From JANOAR01 sp031411235 (GTDB lineage Bacteria; Verrucomicrobiota; Verrucomicrobiia; Verrucomicrobiales; Verrucomicrobiaceae): a DNA stretch of 56,697 nucleotides. Location of the stretch: positions 1-56,697 of the forward strand of contig JANOAR010000158.1 in the NCBI GenBank assembly GCA_031411235.1. Reading direction: 5' to 3'. The notes under the pieces were generated by a model, which did not search any database, was not told the DNA's origin, and saw nothing but the letters and a program-made list of their open reading frames with translations. The position numbers were made by a program, and so were the translations under genes. Shown in pieces: positions 34,239 to 42,565 of this stretch. Numbering within the stretch: the stretch's first letter is position 1; every line of letters starts with the position of its first letter.

Positions 34239-34742
34239 ATGAGCACTGCACCCCTGTCCTGGGCTGAAGTCTGCGCCATCCCTTGGTTGCAGAACATACC
34301 GGCCAAGATCGAAACCAATAGGCATAATAAGATTATCATGAGTCCCGCATCGACTTGGCATGGTGGCTACGAATCGGATATTAGCCACCATCTGCGCCGC
34401 CTTATGCCGCACGGCAAAGTCATCACCGAGTGCCCCATGGAGACCGCCGACGGCACCCGCGTGGCCGACGTGGCATGGATGGAAAGAGAACGCTTCCGCC
34501 CCCATCGGCGCTCGATCAGCCTGCCCATTGCTCCAGAGATTTGTGTGGAGGTGCTCTCGCCCTCGAACACCCGCGCCGAGATGCTGGAAAAGATGCAGCT
34601 CTACTACGCCGCAGGTGCCAGCGAGGTGTGGCTGTGCGATGACTACGGGCACATGGAGTTCTTCATCAAAGAACAACGCGAACCTGTGCCGTACTCGGTG
34701 ATGTGCCCAGCGTTTCCGTTGTGCATCGACGATGATGACTGA
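34239..34742 (+). CDS. Uma2 family putative endonuclease, copy 2
   Basis: A 167-residue Uma2-like protein 60 bases after the caspase-FGE gene. Signatures: ETNRHNKIIMSPASTWHGGYESDISHHLRRLMPHG, GTRVADVAWMERERF (catalytic Asp), APEICVEVLSPSNTRAEMLEKMQLYYAAGASEVWLCDDYGHMEFF (Glu in VEV, Lys in EKMQLYY). It is shorter than the upstream Uma2 copy and only distantly similar to it, so a local duplication is unlikely. The C-terminus ends in an acidic IDDDD. It may form a unit with the caspase gene. Confidence 0.82.
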   Translation: MSTAPLSWAEVCAIPWLQNIPAKIETNRHNKIIMSPASTWHGGYESDISHHLRRLMPHGKVITECPMETADGTRVADVAWMERERFRPHRRSISLPIAPEICVEVLSPSNTRAEMLEKMQLYYAAGASEVWLCDDYGHMEFFIKEQREPVPYSVMCPAFPLCIDDDD

Positions 34743-35060
34743 GCGCCGCACCGATGCACCACCGACGGCTAAAGCCTTAACTCCAACCTCCGCAAACCTT
34801 GCGCACCGGGGAGCACACGCGTCCCGCGTGTCGGTTTTGGCGTCCCGCCGAAACTCACCGAGCGTAGCGAGAACAGCGCTGGGCCGAGCCCCACGGCCTG
34901 CTGTGCCCCTGCTCGCTGCGCTCGACCTTGCGGCGGCGAGACGCCGCCTCGCACACGCTAGAGGCGTACGCTCTCCAGCGCTCCCCGCGCTTCGGTGGCT
35001 ATGGCGGCGTCCGGGATCATGCAAGGATAGCGAGTACCGATGACTGGGGTTGTCGTTTGG
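34743..35060. repeat. gene-free GC-rich hairpin cluster
   Basis: Three tight hairpins with 3-base loops: ACACGCG-TCC-CGCGTGT (34815-34831), TTTTGGCG-TCC-CGCCGAAA (34835-34853, one wobble) and GGCGGCG-AGA-CGCCGCC (34932-34948). The intervening sequence is rich in short GAGCG/CGCTC inverted motifs. Open frames here are Arg/Gly/Pro-rich and not protein-like. It reads as a compound interspersed palindromic repeat at the edge of the Uma2/caspase island. Confidence 0.6.
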
Positions 35061-36356
35061 CTACTTCTTCCCCTTCGCCATCAGCGCCTCGATCTCATCG
35101 GCTTCCACGGGGATGTGGGCCATCATGTCCACGGGGCCGTTTTTGGTGACGATGATGTCGTTTTCTAAACGCACGCCGAGGCCTTCTTTGGGGATGTAGA
35201 TGCCGGGCTCGACGGTGAGTACCCAGCCTTCGGCGAAGGTTTCGCTCATGTTGCCGAGGTCATGCACGTCGAGGCCCAGGGAGTGGCCGAGGCCGTGCAT
35301 GAAGTACTTGCGGCAAGCGGGTTCTTCCTCGGTCTGTTTCTTGATGTCGGACTTTTTGATGAGGTCGAGCGAGAGCAATTCTTCGTTCATCATCATCTGC
35401 GCTTCCTTCGTCCAGTCGCGGTGCAGCTTGCCCACGGTGGCTCCGGCGATGCTGGCTCGCATGACACGCAGGACGGCGTTGTAGATTTGTTTCTGTCGCT
35501 TGGTGAATTTGCCGCTGACGGGGATGGTGCGGGTGAGGTCGGCGTTGTAGTTGGCGTAGCTGGCGGCGACATCGAGCAGCAGCAGGTCGCCTTTTTTGCA
35601 GGGCTGGTCGTTCTGGTTGTAGTGCAACGTGGCGGCGTTGGCCCCGGAGGCGATGATGGGGTTGTAGGCAAATTTGCCGCGCTGGCGGATGAATTCATGG
35701 GCGAACTCGGCTTCCACTTCGCATTCGTTGACGCCGGGTTGCACGAATTTGCAAACGCGCTGGAAGCCTGCGGCGGTGATGTCCACGGCCTTTTGCAGCA
35801 GGGCCAATTCGGGGGCGCTCTTGACCACACGCAGGCGGTGCAGGATGGGGGCGAGGCGGCGGTAGTCGTGCAGCGGGTAGCGTTGGCGAAGCTGGGCTAT
35901 GAAGCGCTCGTCGCGCGTCTCTACGACGTTGCTGCTGCGCTTGTGTTCGTTGGTGTTGAGGAAGACGTGCTCGGTGTCGCAGAGCAGTCCGCGGATGAGG
36001 TTATCGAAGTCGGATAGCCATTTGATGGTCTGGATGCCGGATAATTTCTGTGCGTCTTCTTTGCTGTGCTTGTAGCCTTCCCAGATTTTGAGGTGTTCGC
36101 TGGGCTCGCGGATGAAGAGAATTTCGCGGTGCTTTTCTTCAAAAGCATGGGGCGCGATGACGAGGATGCTCTCTTCCTGCTCGATGCCGCTGAGGTAGAA
36201 GAGATCGGTGTTGGGCACGAGCACTAGTGAGCCATCGGCATTGGTGGGCGGTATGTCGTTAGCGTTGATGATGGCGACTGAGTGCGGCGCGAGCTGGGCA
36301 GCGAGGCGCTGGCGGTTTTCGACAAAGAGGGCAGGGGAGATGGGGTCGTGGCGCAT
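35061..36356 (-). CDS. pepP: Xaa-Pro aminopeptidase (aminopeptidase P)
   Basis: A 431-residue protein from ATG 36356 (MRHDPISPALFVENRQRLAAQL). The longer frame to 36470 runs through an AT-rich repeat and is rejected. The N-terminal creatinase-like domain includes LVPNTDLFYLSGIEQEESILVI. The C-terminal pita-bread metallopeptidase carries all dimetal ligands: Asp262 and Asp273 (LLLLDVAASYANYNADLTRTIP), His358 (HGLGHSLGLDVHD), Glu383 (TVEPGIYIP) and Glu398 (GVRLENDIIV). It removes N-terminal residues preceding proline, usually in the cytoplasm. The length equals E. coli PepP to within about ten residues. Confidence 0.92.
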   Translation of the reverse strand: MRHDPISPALFVENRQRLAAQLAPHSVAIINANDIPPTNADGSLVLVPNTDLFYLSGIEQEESILVIAPHAFEEKHREILFIREPSEHLKIWEGYKHSKEDAQKLSGIQTIKWLSDFDNLIRGLLCDTEHVFLNTNEHKRSSNVVETRDERFIAQLRQRYPLHDYRRLAPILHRLRVVKSAPELALLQKAVDITAAGFQRVCKFVQPGVNECEVEAEFAHEFIRQRGKFAYNPIIASGANAATLHYNQNDQPCKKGDLLLLDVAASYANYNADLTRTIPVSGKFTKRQKQIYNAVLRVMRASIAGATVGKLHRDWTKEAQMMMNEELLSLDLIKKSDIKKQTEEEPACRKYFMHGLGHSLGLDVHDLGNMSETFAEGWVLTVEPGIYIPKEGLGVRLENDIIVTKNGPVDMMAHIPVEADEIEALMAKGKK

Positions 36357-36380
36357 GGGGGGAATGATGAGTGATGAGTT

Positions 36381-36481
36381 ATGAATGATGAATGAGGGAT
36401 TATGAATGGGGAAGGTGAGAGAGCGGAAGCAAATTTTTTTAGCAGACTGCTTGGGCTCATTATTCTGCATTCATCATTCAT
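36381..36481. repeat. ATGA/TCAT inverted repeat with 75-base spacer
   Basis: Arms ATGAATGATGAAT (36381-36393) and ATTCATCATTCAT (36469-36481) are exact inverse complements and lie in longer runs of ATGA and TCAT tetranucleotide-like repeats. The right arm overlaps the end of the pseudouridine synthase gene, which takes its last codons (NDE, stop 36474) from it. Confidence 0.65.
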
Positions 36482-37289
36482 CATTCTCTTCCAGCCCCAG
36501 GCTCTGCAATACCCCCGCTAGCTCCTCTGGCAGCGGTGCCTGCACGCAGAGCATTTGGCCGCTGGCGGGGTGTTTAAACTCTAGCTGTCGGGCGTGGAGG
36601 AAGAGACGGCGCAGGTTGTGGTCGCGGCGGAGGCGTTTGTTGAGGTCGAAGTCGCCGTACACGTCATCGCCTAGTACGGGGTGTTTGCGCGAGGCACTCT
36701 GGACGCGAATTTGGTGGGTGCGGCCTGTGATGAGGTCGATCTCGATGAGCGAGACGCGATGCTGTGCTGAGCTGCTGATAACGCGGTAGCGCAGCTCGGC
36801 GTTGGGCGTGGCCTTGGGGTTCACAATCGTGCGCACTTGGTTGCGCTCGCGGTTAACGGCGAGGTGGTCGAGCCAGGTGCCTTCGGGCTTGGGCAAACCG
36901 GCGACGAGGGCCAGGTAGCGCTTCTTCACTTGCCCTGCCTCGAAGGCGCTACGGCAGCGCTCGGCCATCACTTCTGAGTGCGTGCCGAGCAGCACGCCAG
37001 AGGTGTCTTGATCAAGCCGATGAATGAGGAAGACCTCGCCCGCAGGGCCATAAAAGCGCTTGGCATCGAGATCATAGCGGCCCGCAAAAGCCGCGCGCTG
37101 CGGCTTACCACTGGCCGTGGGATTGGGATGCGAGAGCACGCCGTCAGGCTTGTCCACCACGATGATGAAGCGGTCGCTGTGGAGGATCGGGCAGGTGGTG
37201 ATGGGAGGGAGGTCGGGCAAGGGGCGTTGGTGGTGAAGGGTTGCTGGGTGGAGGGAGAGCCATGCCGTTAAGCAAAATGGCTCATTCAA
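36474..37289 (-). CDS. RluA/RluD-family pseudouridine synthase
   Basis: A 271-residue protein with the RluA catalytic motif FLIHRLDQDTSGVLL (Asp93). Also seen are FIIVVDKPDGVLSHPN, KKRYLALVAGLPKPEG, LIEIDLITGRTHQIRVQSASRKHPVLGDDVYG and RLFLHARQLEFKHPASG. It lacks an N-terminal S4 domain, so it resembles RluA/TruC-like enzymes more than RluD. The start is uncertain: the first 33 residues after ATG 37289 are poorly conserved-looking, and translation may begin closer to residue 34. The target uridine in rRNA or tRNA cannot be told. The C-terminus ends inside a repeat arm. Confidence 0.85.
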   Translation of the reverse strand: MNEPFCLTAWLSLHPATLHHQRPLPDLPPITTCPILHSDRFIIVVDKPDGVLSHPNPTASGKPQRAAFAGRYDLDAKRFYGPAGEVFLIHRLDQDTSGVLLGTHSEVMAERCRSAFEAGQVKKRYLALVAGLPKPEGTWLDHLAVNRERNQVRTIVNPKATPNAELRYRVISSSAQHRVSLIEIDLITGRTHQIRVQSASRKHPVLGDDVYGDFDLNKRLRRDHNLRRLFLHARQLEFKHPASGQMLCVQAPLPEELAGVLQSLGLEENDE

Positions 37290-37329
37290 AAAACAAAGCG
37301 TGGGGTGGGGCTGGCAGGTTCATCAAGCG

Positions 37330-37465
37330 GCAACCACGGATGAACACGGATAGGCACGAATCAGGAATATCACAGGGCTATACTCAACTTCACCGTTTTG
37401 TCTGTGCTGATGAATTCATCAGAGCACCTGCTCATTCGTGGTTATCCGTGTTCATCCGTGGTTGC
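37330..37465. repeat. 32-bp inverted repeat (30/32) with internal 16-bp palindrome
   Basis: Left arm 37330-37361 and right arm 37434-37465 are inverse complements at 30 of 32 positions; the core is CCACGGATGAACACGGATA. The 72-base spacer includes a perfect palindrome, CTGATGAATTCATCAG (37407-37422). The CCACGGATGAACACGGAT motif is, to my knowledge, a widespread interspersed repeat in Planctomycetes and Verrucomicrobiota. It fills the gap between the pseudouridine synthase and ligA. Confidence 0.8.
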
Positions 37466-37503
37466 TCTTGAATAACCTCACGAATGAGCCCACGCCTCTT
37501 CCA

Positions 37504-39519
37504 TCAACCCGAGATCATCTCCCGAAACGCCGCTTCGCTCAACACCTTCACGCCGAGCTTGGTCGCCTTGTCGAGCTTGCTCCCTGCCTCCTCGCCTGCG
37601 AGCAAATAGGTGGTCTTGGCGCTGACACTGCCGCTGACTTTCCCGCCGTTGGCGCGGATGATGTCGGCGATCTCTTCGCGGCCTTGGCTGAGGGTTCCGG
37701 TGATGACCCAGGTGCTGCCTGCAAGCTTGTCGGAGGCGATGGTTTTTTGGGGTTGGGCGAGGGTGAGGCCGCTGGCTCGGAGCCTTTCGATGAGCGCTTT
37801 GTTTGCCTCATCACGGAACCAACTGTGGATGCTGGGCGCGACGATTGCGCCGATGTCATTGACTTGGATTAGCTCTTCCACACTGGCAGCGTCGAGGGCG
37901 TCGATGCTGCGGAAATGCTCCATCACGGCGCGTGCTCCGCCGACGCCGACATGCAGGATGCCGAGGCCGAAAATCAAGCGCCAGGGCTCTTGGGTTTTCG
38001 AGTCGGCGAGGCCTTTCAAAAGGTTGTCGATGCTCTTCTCGCCGAGTCGCTCGACGCCTTGCAAACGCTCGGCGGTGAGGTCATATAAATCGGCGACGTT
38101 GGCGATGAGCTTGGCATCCACGAGCTGCGCGGCGAGGCTCTCGCCCATGCCGCGAATGTCCATCGCACCGCGCGAGACGAAATGCTCGATGCGGCGCTTC
38201 ACTTGCTCGGGGCACGCGGTGTTGGGGCAGCGGATGACGACTTGGCTTTCGTCCTGGAGGACGGCGCTGTTGCAAATGGGGCAGTGGGTGGGCACCACGA
38301 TGGGCTGCTCGCTGCCGTCGCGCTTCTCGGTCTTCACCAGCACGACGGCGGGGATAATTTCGCCCGCTTTTTCGATGAGCACGGTGTCGCCGATGCGGAT
38401 GTCTTTGCGCTCGATTTCCTCGAAGTTATGCAGCGTGGCGTTGCTGACGGTGGAGCCGCTGAGATGCACGGGCTCTAGCCTAGCGACAGGCGTGAGCGCA
38501 CCCGTGCGGCCCACCTGAATATCTACGGCGAGCACTTTCGTTTCGGCCTGTTCGGGCTGGTATTTATACGCGATGGCCCAGCGCGGGGCTTTGCTGGTGG
38601 CACCCAGTTCGCGCTGATCGGCGAAGTCATTCACTTTGATGACGGCGCCATCAGTCTCGTACGGCAAGGCTTTGCGCTTGGCATCAAGTGCGCGGATGGC
38701 GTTCACGACTTCCTCCGCGGTCTCGGCTCGCCAACTGAGATCGGCCTTGTGAAGGCCTGCGCTGGCGAGTAGGCGATGCACGTCCTCGTGCGAGGCGAGC
38801 TGGGCATCGCCTGCATCGGCGAGGCCGTAGAGGATGATGTCGAGCGGGCGCTTGGCGACGACGCGGGAGTCGAGCTGTTTTAACGTGCCAGCGGTGGTGT
38901 TGCGTGGGTTCGCATAGAGCGGCTCGCCAGCTTCGTCGCGCTCTTGGTTGAGCTTGGCAAAGCCTGCCTTAGTCATGAAGATTTCGCCGCGCACCTCGAA
39001 GGTCTGCGGGCTGTCTTTGGGCAGGCGGAGGGGTAGTGTTTTGATGGTGCGGACGTTGGTGGTGACGTCGTCGCCTGTGCGGCCATCGCCGCGTGTGGCA
39101 GCGTGTTTTAGCTCGCCGTTTTCATAGCGCAGGGTGACGGCGACTCCATCGACCTTGGGCTCGATGATGCAGGTGATGCGCTCGCGTCCGAGGCTTTTTT
39201 GCAAGCGCTGAAAAAAGGAGTTCAGCTCGGCCTCGGAGTAGGTGTTGTCGAGCGACATCATGGGCACCGAGTGGGCGATTTGCTGGAAGCCTTCGATGGG
39301 CGCTCCGCCGACGCGCTGGGTGGGGGAGTCGGGGGTGATGAACTCGGGGTGCTTGGCTTCGAGGTCTTGCAACTCGCGCAGTAGGGCGTCGAAGTGCTGA
39401 TCGCTGATCTCGCTGCGTGCCTCGAGATAGTAGAGGCGGTTGTGCTCGTTGATTTCGGCGCAAAGTTGCTTGGCGCGTGCGCTGTCTTTTTCTGCGGTGG
39501 TGGAGAAGAGGTCGCTCAT
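37504..39519 (-). CDS. ligA: NAD-dependent DNA ligase
   Basis: A 671-residue ligase from ATG 39519 (MSDLFSTTAEKDSARAKQLC); an ATG five codons earlier is equally possible. Domain order is complete: Ia domain (NRLYYLEARSEISDQHFDALL), adenylation domain with nucleophile Lys122 in EPKVDGVAV, OB fold (VQVGRTGALTPVARLEPVHLSGS), four-cysteine zinc finger (CPIC...CPNTACPEQ), helix-hairpin-helix array (MGESLAAQLVDAKLI, FGLGILHVGVGGA) and C-terminal BRCT (LAGSTWVITGTLSQGREEI). It seals nicks in replication and repair. The gene follows the LptA-like gene by 93 bases on the same strand. Confidence 0.96.
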   Translation of the reverse strand: MSDLFSTTAEKDSARAKQLCAEINEHNRLYYLEARSEISDQHFDALLRELQDLEAKHPEFITPDSPTQRVGGAPIEGFQQIAHSVPMMSLDNTYSEAELNSFFQRLQKSLGRERITCIIEPKVDGVAVTLRYENGELKHAATRGDGRTGDDVTTNVRTIKTLPLRLPKDSPQTFEVRGEIFMTKAGFAKLNQERDEAGEPLYANPRNTTAGTLKQLDSRVVAKRPLDIILYGLADAGDAQLASHEDVHRLLASAGLHKADLSWRAETAEEVVNAIRALDAKRKALPYETDGAVIKVNDFADQRELGATSKAPRWAIAYKYQPEQAETKVLAVDIQVGRTGALTPVARLEPVHLSGSTVSNATLHNFEEIERKDIRIGDTVLIEKAGEIIPAVVLVKTEKRDGSEQPIVVPTHCPICNSAVLQDESQVVIRCPNTACPEQVKRRIEHFVSRGAMDIRGMGESLAAQLVDAKLIANVADLYDLTAERLQGVERLGEKSIDNLLKGLADSKTQEPWRLIFGLGILHVGVGGARAVMEHFRSIDALDAASVEELIQVNDIGAIVAPSIHSWFRDEANKALIERLRASGLTLAQPQKTIASDKLAGSTWVITGTLSQGREEIADIIRANGGKVSGSVSAKTTYLLAGEEAGSKLDKATKLGVKVLSEAAFREMISG

Positions 39520-39612
39520 GGTCGGAGCGCACATCTGTGGCGGCAGGCGATGCGGGATGCAACCTGTTGGCGCGTGGTGGCCAGTGGAGAACCCTTGCGC
39601 AAATCAAGGGCG

Positions 39613-40461
39613 CTATTTGGCGGCCTTGCTCTGCTTTTTCGCTTCGGAAGTGCCGGTGATGAGGGTGCTGGCGCGGCCCTGGGTGGTGAGCCTGGGCTTC
39701 TCGGTGTAGAGCGTCATCTGTGTGGAGGCTGCTGCCGCTCGATGCTCACGGCCTGCGCCGATGATGGTGGGCCAGCCAGTGAGGATGATGGAGAAGTCTT
39801 TGGGGTTGTAGGTGGCTTCGTGCGAGGTGCCACGGTAGGCTTCTTCGGGGCGTGCGGCGGTAATTTGCACATCGACATGGCCGTTGGCTACGAGCTTCTT
39901 CAGCGTGCTCTGGGCGGGATCCATATAGACGGTGAGTCGGTCGGCGACGAGGGCGAAGCGCTTGGACTTTAAATGCACGCTGCCTGTGAAGACGACGGTC
40001 TGGGTTTTGAGATCCATTTGCGTCGCGGCATCGGCTTCGATGTTGTAGGCGGCCATGGCGGTGGGGATGTCGCTGAGTGGTGGCTCGGGCGGCGCTTCGG
40101 GTGGGGCGCTGCTGACTTCCATGCCGATGCGTGGCGCTTGAGAGGTGTCGCTGGAACTGATCGACGAGCCCAGGGTGCGGCTGGGGATCGCTGCGCTGGC
40201 TTTATCTGCGAGTGCTGGGGTTGGCGGCTCGGAGGAGGCGAGCGGTAGTTTATCAGCAACGTTTTTGTTGGGGCTGAAAGGTAGGGCCTTGGGCACGGAC
40301 GAGGTGGTGGGCAGCTCTTTTTTTTGCGCGGCTACCTGGGTGCTAGCGGCCTTGGTCGGTTTTATGACTGGGCTTTGTGTGGACCAACCGACCTTCATTG
40401 CGACGGCGGAGACGGCAACAAGACTGACCTGAGCGAGGAGGAAATACGGAGAAGCTGGCAT
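39613..40461 (-). CDS. LptA/OstA-like periplasmic protein with long linker
   Basis: A 282-residue protein. An N-terminal hydrophobic segment (YFLLAQVSLVAVSAVAMKVG) serves as signal or anchor and is followed by about 100 residues of Pro/Ser/Ala-rich linker. The last 150 residues show the OstA/LptA beta-jellyroll pattern: ATQMDLKTQTVVFTGSVHLKSKRFALVADRLTVYMDP, LKKLVANGHVDVQI, RGTSHEATYNPKDFSIILTGWP. LptA-fold proteins carry lipopolysaccharide across the periplasm, so this supports an outer membrane. It could also be an LptC/LptD-N-like relative. A good promoter lies immediately upstream. Confidence 0.7.
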   Translation of the reverse strand: MPASPYFLLAQVSLVAVSAVAMKVGWSTQSPVIKPTKAASTQVAAQKKELPTTSSVPKALPFSPNKNVADKLPLASSEPPTPALADKASAAIPSRTLGSSISSSDTSQAPRIGMEVSSAPPEAPPEPPLSDIPTAMAAYNIEADAATQMDLKTQTVVFTGSVHLKSKRFALVADRLTVYMDPAQSTLKKLVANGHVDVQITAARPEEAYRGTSHEATYNPKDFSIILTGWPTIIGAGREHRAAAASTQMTLYTEKPRLTTQGRASTLITGTSEAKKQSKAAK

Positions 40462-40478
40462 GACTGTGGTTTTGCCTG

Positions 40479-40507
40479 ATTATCAATATATACTAAATAT
40501 CGGTCAA
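40479..40507 (-). promoter_or_regulatory. sigma70-type promoter for the LptA-like gene
   Basis: On the minus strand, TTGACC (40507-40502), a 17-base spacer, then GATAAT (40484-40479). Each box matches the consensus at 5 of 6 positions and the spacer is ideal. The predicted start near 40472 would give an untranslated leader of only about 10 bases before ATG 40461. Confidence 0.5.
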
Positions 40508-40684
40508 CAGTAATAAACGATTTCCATCGGCTCTCAGGCATGGAACTCCTAAACCCCGAATCCACTTGGTGAAGTGACTCCTTCCGTTTTCCCTTATAGG
40601 TGCTAAGGTTCGTAGGTGCTTGAACTGCCAGGCATAAGACGACAGGCAGCGCCGGCCTTCGTTGTACCTGATTTTTCATGCCGC

Positions 40685-42565
40685 ATGTCCACAGCCCCGC
40701 CATTGATTGTCCCCCGCCGAGGCTTTGATCCGACCTTGCCACCGCTGCGCTTTGTGATGCTGGCGATGCTGCTCGTTTTTGGGCTTGGGCAGATTATTTT
40801 TAACGCGGTTTATTTCATCAGAGAAGACCAAAAGCGCGCCATCGAAAGAGCGGAAAATCGCTGTAAGCGCGATGGCAGCCGATTGGCCAGAATCATCAAA
40901 ACCCATTTGCGGGGAGATCGTGAAGATGCGGCTGTGGCCGAGCTTCAGAGAGCCATTGATGAAAAAGATGTGATCCATGTGACCGTCTGTGGCGAGGACA
41001 TGCGGGTGCTCTATGATGTGGATCCATCGCTGGTGGGCAAGCTGCTCACCGACCGATCATTGGCGGTCGCTGCGGCTCGCTTTAAGATCACCGAAAAGGC
41101 TTTGGTGAAGCATGTCAAAATCTCGTCCAACGAGCAGCGGGTCGTGGGGGGCTTCCCCTTCGATTTTGGCAAACGTGTCCCGCGCTTGGCTGTGCTTGTC
41201 ATTGAGCTGGATCTTGTAGAGGCATTGCAAGAGGCAAGCAAGGATGCTGAGGCGAAGGCGATAGGGGCTTCCGCAGCGCTGGCGGTGGCACTCGTGCTGA
41301 TGTGGTTGATGCTGCATCACCTCGTCACAAAGCGCGTCACCAGCATCCTCCGCGAGGCCACCTCCTTGACGCTGGGCGAGCCAGCCGGGCAACCGCTGCG
41401 GGGGAACGATGAACTCGCCCAGATCGACCACGCCTTGCGCGATGCCCATGCACGCATCGCTGAACAAGCGGCCAACTTGCGCTCGCGAGAGGAGCGCTAT
41501 CGCCTCATGGTCGAGACATTGCCCGAGATGGTGATGGTGGTGCGCGAAGGCAAGATTGAGTTCATGAATTCCACGGGAATAGAGGTCGTGCGGGCTTCGG
41601 GATTGAATGATGTGGTGGGACGACAAGCCACCCTTTTTATCCCGCCCAATCATGCGCAACTCGTCAGCATGGAATCCCTCGAAGCGCCCGCGAAGAATAA
41701 CGTGAGTGCGCTGCGGGAAGGCCAAATAACGCGACTCGATGGCAGCACTCTGGAAGTCTCAGTGGTGGCTTCGACATTCCGAGATGAGCGTGGCCAAGCG
41801 CTACAAATCGTCGTCCACGACATCTCCGAACGCAAAGCCGCCGAGGCACGGCGTGAAGCGCTGGCAAGAGAGATCGCCGAGGAGCGGCTGCGGCTAGAGC
41901 ACGAGATCGTGAAGGCCAGTGAACGCGAGCAACGACGCATGGGGCAAGATTTGCATGACGACATCTGCCAGCGGCTGGCCGCTGTGAAAATGAACATGCA
42001 GGATCTCGAAGAAGAAATCGCCGAGCAATCGCCCGCCTTAGTGGATCACGCCGATGCCATTGTGGATCGACTCACCGACGCCATTCGCATCACACGTGGG
42101 CTCGCCCGGGGGCTCTCGCCTGTGAATATCGAAGCCGGTGGACTCGGTGCGGCCTTGTTGGGCCTTGTGCGCAGTTCGCGTGATATTTTCGGCATCGAAT
42201 GTGAGCTGGAGCTAGACGACAACTTGCCACCCTTCAGCGACCACCCTGCGACTCAGCTTTATCGCATCGCTCAAGAGTGCGTCGCCAATGCCGCTAAGCA
42301 TGGTCAAGCGCGGGTTGTGCGTGTCACCTTGTTTCAAGTAAATGGTGACGAACTGGTGCTGCGCATCAGCAACGACGGGCTGCCATTTATCCCTCCTGGA
42401 TCCGATGCCTCGGGCATGGGCCTACCCATCATGCGGTACCGCGCTGAAAGTATCGGCGCGACGCTTGAGATCGATCCCGCGCCACCCGATGCCACCGTCG
42501 CCGTCATTTGCCGGCTGCCCATGTCCACCCCTGCGAATTTCCCCCTGCCAAATCAAAGAGTATGA
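40685..42565 (+). CDS. NarX-type sensor histidine kinase with PAS domain
   Basis: A 626-residue kinase from ATG 40685. Two membrane helices (about 21-46 and 193-215) bracket a periplasmic sensor region; a HAMP-like stretch and a PAS domain follow (about 265-385, YRLMVETLPEMVMVVREGKIEFMNSTG). A coiled coil leads into the HisKA_3 dimerisation motif EREQRRMGQDLHDDICQRLA with phospho-acceptor His424. The ATPase domain has the N-box QECVANAAKHG and the G-box GMGLPIM. The signal is unknown. Its stop overlaps the response-regulator start (ATGA, 42562-42565), so the two are a cognate pair. Confidence 0.92.
   Translation: MSTAPPLIVPRRGFDPTLPPLRFVMLAMLLVFGLGQIIFNAVYFIREDQKRAIERAENRCKRDGSRLARIIKTHLRGDREDAAVAELQRAIDEKDVIHVTVCGEDMRVLYDVDPSLVGKLLTDRSLAVAAARFKITEKALVKHVKISSNEQRVVGGFPFDFGKRVPRLAVLVIELDLVEALQEASKDAEAKAIGASAALAVALVLMWLMLHHLVTKRVTSILREATSLTLGEPAGQPLRGNDELAQIDHALRDAHARIAEQAANLRSREERYRLMVETLPEMVMVVREGKIEFMNSTGIEVVRASGLNDVVGRQATLFIPPNHAQLVSMESLEAPAKNNVSALREGQITRLDGSTLEVSVVASTFRDERGQALQIVVHDISERKAAEARREALAREIAEERLRLEHEIVKASEREQRRMGQDLHDDICQRLAAVKMNMQDLEEEIAEQSPALVDHADAIVDRLTDAIRITRGLARGLSPVNIEAGGLGAALLGLVRSSRDIFGIECELELDDNLPPFSDHPATQLYRIAQECVANAAKHGQARVVRVTLFQVNGDELVLRISNDGLPFIPPGSDASGMGLPIMRYRAESIGATLEIDPAPPDATVAVICRLPMSTPANFPLPNQRV

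Noticed and set aside
36381..37465. CRISPR array from the tandem-looking ATGA and CACGGAT repeats
   Set aside because: The repeats are inverted pairs, not regularly spaced direct repeats with unique spacers, and no cas gene is present.
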